64,000 bases of DNA. It comes from an uncultured Bacteroidota bacterium (GTDB taxonomy: Bacteria > Bacteroidota > Bacteroidia > Chitinophagales > Chitinophagaceae). A program made the position numbers and the translations under genes. The stretch covers positions 1 to 64,000 of the forward strand of contig CAIJXU010000013.1 in the NCBI GenBank assembly GCA_903824725.1, given 5' to 3'. The notes under the pieces were generated by a model. It was not told the origin of the DNA, ran no database searches, and saw nothing but the letters and a program-made list of their open reading frames with translations. Shown in pieces: positions 11,104 through 17,945 of this stretch; position 1 is the first letter of the stretch; the number at the start of each line of letters is the position of its first letter.

Positions 11104-11204
11104 TTATGTTATAATAGATAGTAAAACTACTAAAATAACCTACGCTCTCCTTACAAAAAACGGAAAATCTTAAATTTTTTGTTGAACTAAAATACTAAAA
11201 TGTT

Positions 11205-11654
11205 CTAATTCCCTCCAACAATTTTACTTGTACTTCGGTATAAATAATTTTCATAGATATGTCTTCTTGCAAAACGATCCGGGGTATCTGCATTCACCAA
11301 TTTAACATAAATGGCTTTAGGAACACCATAATATTCATATTCATTACCGTCAGAAAAAACAACTCTTAATATTTCAGATTTAAATTCAAAATCATCTATA
11401 CTTGCTTCGGTGGTCGTAGCTGTGTATTCGCTTAAAGTAGCTTCATGCGTTTCGGGATGCACGCTTACTAAAAAATGATAGGATGAAATTAATTTTGCAG
11501 ATTTCTCTTCGGCCATTTTTTTAGCCTCCTCACTCTCTTGAAATTTATCAGGATGCCACTCCATCATAATTTTACGATATACTTTTTTTAAGTCGTTTAA
11601 AGTAGCCTTATCGTCCACTCCTAGTATCGCCCTGTGTCTTTCAATTCGCTTCAT
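11205..11654 (-). CDS. J-domain protein fused to a KTSC domain
   Basis: A 149-residue protein made of two small domains. Residues ~5-70 are a J-domain with the HPD motif in MEWHPDKF, as found in Hsp70 co-chaperones. Residues ~88-149 match the KTSC fold, a short domain often linked to RNA-binding or lysyl-tRNA-synthetase-type proteins; here the C-terminus reads YLYRSTSKIVGG. It lies about 100 bases downstream of dnaK on the same strand, so it could be a dedicated DnaK co-chaperone. It lacks the Gly/Phe and zinc-finger regions of DnaJ, so it is not the housekeeping DnaJ. The role of the KTSC part is unknown. Confidence 0.8.
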   Translation of the reverse strand: MKRIERHRAILGVDDKATLNDLKKVYRKIMMEWHPDKFQESEEAKKMAEEKSAKLISSYHFLVSVHPETHEATLSEYTATTTEASIDDFEFKSEILRVVFSDGNEYEYYGVPKAIYVKLVNADTPDRFARRHIYENYLYRSTSKIVGGN

Positions 11655-11700
11655 ATCTTAATAATGATGCGCGAAGGTACATAAAACTAAATTAAATGAA

Positions 11701-11731
11701 GAAGCCCTCCCATATAAAATGAAAGGGCTTC
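11701..11731 (-). terminator. Possible weak terminator after dnaK
   Basis: GAAGCCCT (11701-11708) pairs with AGGGCTTC (11724-11731) behind the dnaK stop codon. On the minus strand the downstream bases are only moderately T-rich (TTCATTTAATTT), so termination may be partial, letting some transcripts reach the J-domain/KTSC gene. Confidence 0.45.
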
Positions 11732-11751
11732 CATATAAACACATTGTTTAA

Positions 11752-13665
11752 TTACTTCACTTCTTCAAACTGAGCATCTTCAACAGTATCATTACTTGCA
11801 CCGCCATTACTTTGACCTGCGTCAGGTCCTTGGGCTCCAGCTTCTGGTCCACCAGCTCCTGCAGCTTGTGCTTTGTAAATATCTTCACTTGCAGCTGTCC
11901 AAGCAGTGTTCATTGCAGTTAAAGCAGCAGCCACTTGTGTCGCATCCTGTGTTTTATGCGCTTCTTTTAAATTAGCTAAAGCAGTTTCAATAGGGCCTTT
12001 TTTGTCTTCAGGAATTTTATCTCCGAATTCTTTTAATTGTTTCTCCGTTTGGAAAATCATACTATCGGCCTCATTTAATTTTTCTACTCTTTCTTTTTCA
12101 ATTTTATCTGATGCTTCGTTGGCTTTCGCTTCGGCTTTCATTTTTTCAATTTCTTCCTTAGTTAAACCACTACCTGCTTCAATTCTAATTTTTTGTTCTT
12201 TTCCAGTTCCTTTGTCTTTAGCACTTACATTTAAAATACCATTGGCATCTATGTCAAAAGTAACTTCAATTTGAGGTACGCCTCTTGGTGCTGGTGGTAT
12301 ACCATCCAAATTAAACATACCTAAACTTTTATTTTGATTCGCCATTGGACGCTCCCCTTGTATCACATGTATTTGTACACCTGGTTGGTTATCGCTTGCT
12401 GTCGAATACACTTCCATTTTTTTAGTTGGGATGGTCGTGTTTGAAGTAATCATCGTAGTCATTACTCCACCCATAGTTTCAATTCCTAAGTTTAATGGAG
12501 TCACGTCTAATAACAAAACATCTTTCACATCACCCGTTAATACAGCACCTTGAATGCCTGCACCAATTGCCACCACTTCGTCAGGGTTAACAGACCGGTT
12601 TGGTTTTTTACCAAAGAATTTTTCAACCAACTCTTGTACTTTAGGAATTCTTGAAGATCCTCCTACTAATATAATTTCATCAATTTGTGATGTAGCATAT
12701 CCTGCATCTTTTAAAGCTGCTTCACATGGCTTTAAACAACGTGCAAATAAATTATCAGCTAATGATTCAAATTTTGCTCTTGTTAATTTTAAAACCAAAT
12801 GCTTTGGAACACCATCAACCGCTGTAATGTAGGGTAAATTGATTTCAGTTTCTGAAGAAGAACTTAATTCAACTTTTGCTTTTTCAGCAGCTTCCTTTAA
12901 TCTTTGTAAAGCCATTGGATCTTTTCTTAAATCAATTGCTTCTTGTTTTTTAAATTCGTCGGCTAAAAAGTCCATGATCACTTTATCAAAATCATCACCT
13001 CCTAAGTGGGTATCGCCATTGGTTGATTTTACTTCAAATACCCCATCTCCTAAATCCAAAATTGAGATATCAAAAGTTCCTCCACCTAAATCAAATACTG
13101 CAATTTTTTGTTCTACATTTTTTTTATCTAATCCATAAGCCAATGCAGCTGCTGTAGGTTCGTTTACAATACGACGCACATTTAAACCAGCAATTTCTCC
13201 AGCTTCTTTGGTTGCTTGACGTTGTGCGTCATTAAAATAAGCAGGTACGGTAATAACCGCATCTGTTACTTCTGTTCCCAAATAGTCTTCGGCTGTTTTT
13301 TTCATTTTTTGTAACACCATCGCAGAAATTTCCTGTGGTGTATACATACGATCATCAATGGATACACGTACGGTATCATTTTCGCCTTGTACAATTTTGT
13401 AACTCCAGTGACTTTTTTCTTCACTTATTTCATTAAAACGACGACCCATAAAACGCTTCACACTTGAAATGGTGTTTTCGGGATTAGTGATGGCTTGACG
13501 CTTAGCAGGATCCCCTACTTTACGCTCCCCATTTTTTAAAAACGCAACCACCGATGGAGTGGTTCTACGTCCTTCGTCATTTGCGATAACTACAGGTTCG
13601 CCACCTTCCATAACTGATACGCAACTGTTTGTCGTACCTAAGTCAATTCCTATTATTTTTGCCAT
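11752..13665 (-). CDS. dnaK: Molecular chaperone DnaK (Hsp70)
   Basis: A 637-residue Hsp70 that binds exposed hydrophobic peptides in an ATP-dependent cycle with DnaJ and GrpE. The N-terminal ATPase domain begins [17 protein letters not shown], contains the second phosphate loop [16 protein letters not shown] and the adenosine motif [13 protein letters not shown]. The linker [18 protein letters not shown] leads into the substrate-binding domain, and the C-terminus is a Gly/Ala-rich tail ending EDAQFEEVK, typical of bacterial DnaK rather than HscA. grpE and dnaJ are not adjacent. Directly upstream, no CIRCE element is visible, but a perfect -24/-12 sigma-54-like site is present (13702-13717), leaving a leader of about 25 bases. 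Confidence 0.98.
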   Translation of the reverse strand: MAKIIGIDLGTTNSCVSVMEGGEPVVIANDEGRRTTPSVVAFLKNGERKVGDPAKRQAITNPENTISSVKRFMGRRFNEISEEKSHWSYKIVQGENDTVRVSIDDRMYTPQEISAMVLQKMKKTAEDYLGTEVTDAVITVPAYFNDAQRQATKEAGEIAGLNVRRIVNEPTAAALAYGLDKKNVEQKIAVFDLGGGTFDISILDLGDGVFEVKSTNGDTHLGGDDFDKVIMDFLADEFKKQEAIDLRKDPMALQRLKEAAEKAKVELSSSSETEINLPYITAVDGVPKHLVLKLTRAKFESLADNLFARCLKPCEAALKDAGYATSQIDEIILVGGSSRIPKVQELVEKFFGKKPNRSVNPDEVVAIGAGIQGAVLTGDVKDVLLLDVTPLNLGIETMGGVMTTMITSNTTIPTKKMEVYSTASDNQPGVQIHVIQGERPMANQNKSLGMFNLDGIPPAPRGVPQIEVTFDIDANGILNVSAKDKGTGKEQKIRIEAGSGLTKEEIEKMKAEAKANEASDKIEKERVEKLNEADSMIFQTEKQLKEFGDKIPEDKKGPIETALANLKEAHKTQDATQVAAALTAMNTAWTAASEDIYKAQAAGAGGPEAGAQGPDAGQSNGGASNDTVEDAQFEEVK

Positions 13666-13701
13666 AATGCTTGATTTTCAATGATTAATTACACTATTAT
13701 T

Positions 13702-13717
13702 GGCAATCATTATGCCA
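13702..13717 (-). promoter_or_regulatory. Sigma-54-like -24/-12 element upstream of dnaK
   Basis: Read on the minus strand the sequence is TGGCATAATGATTGCC. This has GG and GC at exactly the spacing of the RpoN consensus TGGCAC-N5-TTGC, with one mismatch (T for C at the sixth position). The predicted start of transcription would be near 13691, about 25 bases before the dnaK ATG. No standard TAnnTTTG box was seen closer to the gene. An enhancer-binding site and RpoN itself are not in the window, so function is unproven. Confidence 0.45.
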
Positions 13718-13838
13718 TAGGCCAATGGGTGCAAATTTGTCATAAATGGCAGTAAATCAGCCCCATTCATGCTCTAGAATGGCATAAATTTAAAATAAAG
13801 GAGCAGAAAAGGCAGTATTCATGCCCCTACTTACCCAT

Positions 13839-14351
13839 TTAATTCGATCTAGGAGTGGAATCAGCGGTCTTAAAAGTGAAATTCTTTTGACTGGTGTAAC
13901 TAAAGATGACCACAAAAAAGGTCGTCACTATTTTGGCCAAAGTAGGAAACCAACCAAAATAATCAACAAACAGCTTTAAAAAGATATAATTCAAAATGAT
14001 ACAACCAAAGACCACAAAAAAGTACTTCATTAATTGGGTGGCCTTGGGGACGTTGGTTTCTTGAAAAACAACATATCTGCTCAAATAAAAGCCAATAGGG
14101 AAAGTAACGCAAAAGCTAATAATAAAAGAAGCTATATGGGGACTAATACTCAACCCTGCGATTTCAATGATTTCTTTGTGTAAAATGTAATTATAGGAGA
14201 TGAAAAATAACAAGATATCTAAAAAAGTATTGGCCCCGCCGCAAGCAGCATATCTAAATGTCTTTAACGGCATGATCTTTTGAAAAACGGGGTAAACCCA
14301 ATCAATCAAGCTCAAAATGAATTGTCGTATTATTTCATGCAGTTTTAACAT
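13839..14351 (-). CDS. GtrA-family membrane protein
   Basis: A 170-residue integral membrane protein of the GtrA/DPMS family, thought to flip or bind polyprenyl-linked sugars for cell-surface polysaccharide synthesis. Four hydrophobic segments are visible at about 38-55, 70-95, 108-128 and 135-155. The family signature appears as TFRYAACGGANTFLDILLF near the start of the first helix. No glycosyltransferase lies next to it. The chosen ATG lies only 7 bases after a TAnnTTTG -7 box, which would give a nearly leaderless mRNA; an internal Met27 (MPLKTFRY) is a possible alternative start. Confidence 0.8.
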   Translation of the reverse strand: MLKLHEIIRQFILSLIDWVYPVFQKIMPLKTFRYAACGGANTFLDILLFFISYNYILHKEIIEIAGLSISPHIASFIISFCVTFPIGFYLSRYVVFQETNVPKATQLMKYFFVVFGCIILNYIFLKLFVDYFGWFPTLAKIVTTFFVVIFSYTSQKNFTFKTADSTPRSN

Positions 14352-14358
14352 CGATGCT

Positions 14359-14386
14359 CAAAGGTAATCTTAATTAATTACTTTTG
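14359..14386. promoter_or_regulatory. Divergent -7 boxes for gtrA (minus) and argS (plus)
   Basis: Two perfect TAnnTTTG boxes stand back to back: TACCTTTG on the minus strand (14366-14359) and TACTTTTG on the plus strand (14379-14386), 12 bases apart. The argS ATG follows its box by 19 bases, the usual distance in this window. The gtrA ATG follows by only 7. Neither has a clear -33 TTG at 17-23 bases. Confidence 0.5.
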
Positions 14387-14405
14387 CATTAGGCAACCCT
14401 ACTTT

Positions 14406-16175
14406 ATGAATTTGATAACGAATCTAAAAAAATCTACCGCTCAATGTATTCATACATTATATGGCGTTCAAATACCTTTTGAACAAGTATTAGTGAATGC
14501 CACCAAGCCTGAAATTGAGGGGGATTATACTATTGTATTATTTGCATTTGTAAAACAATTAGGAAAAAGTCCAGATGTATTAGGTAATGAACTAGGCAAT
14601 GCCATGTTAGCCGACATGCCTAATGTACTTACTCAATTTAATATTGTAAAAGGATTTTTGAATTTCACCATCAGTAATGCCTATTGGTTTGATTATTTAA
14701 ATAATTCAGATCCACTACATTTAATTCCTTCTAACGAGCATCCAAGAAAAATGATGGTGGAATACTCCTCCCCTAATACAAATAAACCTTTGCACCTAGG
14801 TCATTTAAGAAATAATTTTTTAGGTTGGAGTATTGCCGAAATTTTAAAATTACAAGGACATGAAGTGGTTAAAACATGTATTGTAAATGATCGTGGCATT
14901 CATATTTGCAAAAGCATGATTGCATGGCAAAAATTCGCGAATGGCGCAACGCCCTCAGATACAAAACAAAAGGGCGATCATTTTGTAGGGGACTACTATG
15001 TGAAATACAATGACGCCTACAAAGCCGAAGTAGCTAATTTAGTTGCCGGTGGCATGTTGCAAGAAACGGCCGAAAAAGAAGCCCCTATTTTAAAAGGCGC
15101 TCAAGATATGTTGTTGAAATGGGAACAAGGCGACGCAGCCACCATTGATTTATGGAAACGAATGAACAGCTGGGTTTATGAAGGTTTCGAAGTGACTTAT
15201 AACAAAATTGGATCCGACTTCGCAAAAACATATTACGAAAGCAATACTTATTTATTAGGTAAGGAGTTAGTAAATGAAGGATTAAATAAAAAGGTATTTT
15301 ATCAAAAGGAAGACAGTTCGGTTTGGATAGACTTGACAGGTGATGGATTAGATGAAAAGATTGTGCGTCGTAAAGATGGCACGTCGGTATACATGACCCA
15401 GGACATAGGATTAGCACAACTAAAACAAAAAGAATTTAATACTGACGCTAGTATTTATGTTGTAGGTGATGAACAAAATTATCATTTTAAAGTACTTAAA
15501 TTAATTTGTCAAAAATTACATTTACCGGCAGCGGATGGCATTTATCATTTAAGTTATGGTATGGTGGAATTACCCACTGGTAAAATGAAAAGTCGTGAAG
15601 GCACGGTAGTGGATGCAGATGAATTAGTTGATGAAATGATAGAAATTTCAAAACAAAAAACGGAAGCATTAGGCAAAGTAACTGAATTCACACCTGAACA
15701 ACTTTCCGAATTGTATCATACCATTGGATTGGGCGCGCTTAAATTTTTTCTATTAAGAGTGGATCCTAAAAAGAAAATGATATTTAACCCTGAGGAAAGC
15801 ATCGATTTTCATGGCTTTACTGGTCCCTTTATTCAATATACCCATGCAAGGATTAAAAGCATCTTAAGAAAAACGGGCACTAGTGTGACACTTACCTCTA
15901 ATGAATTATTACCCTTAGAAAAACAATTGGCGATTGAGTTATCCCTTTTCCCTGCTATCATTAATGAGGCCGCTGATACACTTGACCCATCTAAGATTGC
16001 TATTTATACTTTTAATTTGGCAAAATTATTTAATACATTTTATGCCGAACTGTCGATTGCTAATGCAGATTCTGAAATTAAAAAACAGCTTCGTATTAAA
16101 ATTGGCATATTAACTGCCACCACTTTGCAAAAAGCAATGCATTGTTTGGGTATTGCCGTTCCAGAACAGATGTAA
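14406..16175 (+). CDS. argS: Arginyl-tRNA synthetase
   Basis: A 589-residue class I aminoacyl-tRNA synthetase that charges tRNA-Arg. The N-terminal ~100 residues are the Arg-specific Add1 domain that contacts the tRNA D-loop. The HIGH-type motif is HLGH at 130-133, in the family context SSPNTNKPLHLGHLRNN. The KMSKS loop is replaced by the ArgRS form GKMKSREGT near residue 390, and the C-terminal helical DALR anticodon domain begins around FIQYTHARIKSIL. Length is normal. It is transcribed divergently from gtrA and converges with the trmH-type gene. Confidence 0.97.
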   Translation: MNLITNLKKSTAQCIHTLYGVQIPFEQVLVNATKPEIEGDYTIVLFAFVKQLGKSPDVLGNELGNAMLADMPNVLTQFNIVKGFLNFTISNAYWFDYLNNSDPLHLIPSNEHPRKMMVEYSSPNTNKPLHLGHLRNNFLGWSIAEILKLQGHEVVKTCIVNDRGIHICKSMIAWQKFANGATPSDTKQKGDHFVGDYYVKYNDAYKAEVANLVAGGMLQETAEKEAPILKGAQDMLLKWEQGDAATIDLWKRMNSWVYEGFEVTYNKIGSDFAKTYYESNTYLLGKELVNEGLNKKVFYQKEDSSVWIDLTGDGLDEKIVRRKDGTSVYMTQDIGLAQLKQKEFNTDASIYVVGDEQNYHFKVLKLICQKLHLPAADGIYHLSYGMVELPTGKMKSREGTVVDADELVDEMIEISKQKTEALGKVTEFTPEQLSELYHTIGLGALKFFLLRVDPKKKMIFNPEESIDFHGFTGPFIQYTHARIKSILRKTGTSVTLTSNELLPLEKQLAIELSLFPAIINEAADTLDPSKIAIYTFNLAKLFNTFYAELSIANADSEIKKQLRIKIGILTATTLQKAMHCLGIAVPEQM

Positions 16176-16193
16176 AGTTTTGTCTTGAACCTT

Positions 16194-16820
16194 TTAACTA
16201 CGCTTTAGTTTTGAATTTTTATACACTTCGGGTGTTTCTTCTTCAAAACCCCACTGTGTTAACAAGCTATTCATTTGTTCAGTTGGAAGCGATGCTTTAT
16301 CATAATGTCCCGCATTCATTTTTTGACGCATTGCTTCATAGATACTCACTGCACATGCTACCGAAATATTTAAACTTTGTATAATTCCCATTTGTGGTAT
16401 AATAAAATTACCATCTGCTAAATTTCTGAATTCCTCTGTTACACCCGCATGTTCATTCCCGAAAACTAAGGCTACCGAATCGGCAAAATTAATATCGTGT
16501 AAACTCACTGCATCACTTGATAAATGAGTGGTTAAAATTTTAGTGAAATTTTTTCTCAAGGCTGCAACACATTCGTCCAAATTGTCATATTCGTGAATGG
16601 TGAGCCATTTTAAAGCACTACTACTGCTGCGATAACCCCATTTTTTATGTCTAGGTATTTTAGTGGTCAGCACATACACATCCTGTATTCCCACTGCATC
16701 ACAGGTGCGCATGACAGCAGATACATTATGTGGGTCCTGTACATTTTCCAAAACAACTGTTAAGTTGGCTTGTCGTTTACTTAATACTTTTAATAATTTA
16801 TCGGTACGTTCGGGTGTCAT
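16194..16820 (-). CDS. TrmH-type tRNA/rRNA 2'-O-ribose methyltransferase (SpoU family)
   Basis: A 208-residue SPOUT-class enzyme with the knotted SAM-binding fold. The three family motifs are visible: LENVQDPHNVSAVMRTCDA (motif 1), VALVFGNEHAGVTEE (motif 2) and IIPQMGIIQSLNISVACAVS (motif 3). The N-terminus MTPERTDKLLKVLSKRQ with early arginines resembles TrmH, which methylates G18 of tRNA, rather than RlmB, which carries an extra N-terminal domain. The gene ends facing argS and lies three bases after the epimerase gene, probably as one transcript. tRNA G18 specificity is the most likely assignment but is inferred. Confidence 0.85.
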   Translation of the reverse strand: MTPERTDKLLKVLSKRQANLTVVLENVQDPHNVSAVMRTCDAVGIQDVYVLTTKIPRHKKWGYRSSSSALKWLTIHEYDNLDECVAALRKNFTKILTTHLSSDAVSLHDINFADSVALVFGNEHAGVTEEFRNLADGNFIIPQMGIIQSLNISVACAVSIYEAMRQKMNAGHYDKASLPTEQMNSLLTQWGFEEETPEVYKNSKLKRS

Positions 16821-16823
16821 CTG

Positions 16824-17873
16824 TTATTTATTAAAGGGCTGTTTGTATTGAACACCTAGACCTGGCAGGTGTAAAGGTGCAATTTTCCCGTCCTTATTTT
16901 CAAAACTATAATTTAATCCAACTGCATTTAATTGAGTCATTAATATTGGCCCATCCATATCCACATAATCCAACTGTGGTAAAAATTGAGCAATCGCCGC
17001 CGACCCAATCACACTTTCATTCATACTTCCCATCATTACTTTCAGTCCTAAGTGCTTTGCCTCCTTAATCATTCTTAAAGCCGGAGTGGGTCCACTACAT
17101 TTGGTTAGTTTAATATTGATCCCATGAAAATATTCGGCACATATTGCCACGTCTTTTTCAAACACACAACTTTCATCTGCAAATAAGGGTAAAGCAGATT
17201 GTTTTTTTAATTGAATCATCCCCTCCCAATTATCTTTAGCCAAAGGTTGTTCTACTAATTCCACCCCCAATTTGGCTAAGGCAGGTATTTTTAATAAAGC
17301 TTCTTCTGTGGTCCACCCAGCATTGGCATCTACTCGCAAAGGTTTATCTGTATGCTGTCTTAATTCAGTCATCATTTCTATATCATAGTCGGTACCCACT
17401 TTCACTTTATAAATTGGCCAAGGATGCGCGTTCATTTTTTCAACCATTTTATCAATGGTATCTATCCCTAATGTATAATCACAAATGGGCGTCACCACAT
17501 TTGTATCCCATGTGGTATTCCACATTTCGTGCAAGGGTTGCTTTTTCATTTGTCCAAATAAATCCCAACCTGCCATATCAAGGGCACAAACTAAAAAGGG
17601 ATCTTGAGGAAATAAGTGATGTAAGAAATGCCAAAATCTTTCAGGATCTATTAATGCAAATTTTTCGATGAGCTTTCTTTGCTTTTCTAATTTTTCCATC
17701 ATGTCAGTCACCGTGACATTGTAATAAGCAATGGCAGGAGCTTCTCCATACCCTATCCAATTGCCCAAGCTTAATTTAACTATTAAACTTTGCTGATGTG
17801 TCTTAGTTCGTCCATTGGAGATAGTGAATGGATATTCAAAAGGTATTTGTTGTTCCCAAAATTCGAGTTGCAC
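16824..17873 (-). CDS. Dipeptide (L-Ala-D/L-Glu-type) epimerase, enolase superfamily
   Basis: A 349-residue member of the muconate-lactonizing subgroup of the enolase superfamily. The barrel shows the catalytic lysine pair KVK at 156-158, metal ligands Asp182 (VDANAGW), Glu207 (VEQPL) and Asp232 (ADES), and a second-side lysine in INIKLTK (254-257). This arrangement matches 1,1-proton-transfer epimerases such as L-Ala-D/L-Glu epimerase, used in murein peptide recycling. Neighbouring genes do not identify the dipeptide; no murein peptidase is adjacent. It precedes the trmH-type gene by three bases and is probably co-transcribed. Confidence 0.83.
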   Translation of the reverse strand: MQLEFWEQQIPFEYPFTISNGRTKTHQQSLIVKLSLGNWIGYGEAPAIAYYNVTVTDMMEKLEKQRKLIEKFALIDPERFWHFLHHLFPQDPFLVCALDMAGWDLFGQMKKQPLHEMWNTTWDTNVVTPICDYTLGIDTIDKMVEKMNAHPWPIYKVKVGTDYDIEMMTELRQHTDKPLRVDANAGWTTEEALLKIPALAKLGVELVEQPLAKDNWEGMIQLKKQSALPLFADESCVFEKDVAICAEYFHGINIKLTKCSGPTPALRMIKEAKHLGLKVMMGSMNESVIGSAAIAQFLPQLDYVDMDGPILMTQLNAVGLNYSFENKDGKIAPLHLPGLGVQYKQPFNK

Positions 17874-17945
17874 TAAAGTTAATTTTTGCTAAGATACAAA
17901 ACAGGAAGTATGTAAATAGAAATTAGACCAAATTAAATGAAATCA

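Noticed and set aside
13666..13838. CIRCE/HrcA operator before dnaK
   Set aside because: Searched by eye for TTAGCACTC-N9-GAGTGCTAA on both strands and found nothing similar.
16142..16384. 80-codon plus-strand ORF over the ends of argS and the trmH-type gene
   Set aside because: Almost wholly inside two well-supported genes on other frames.
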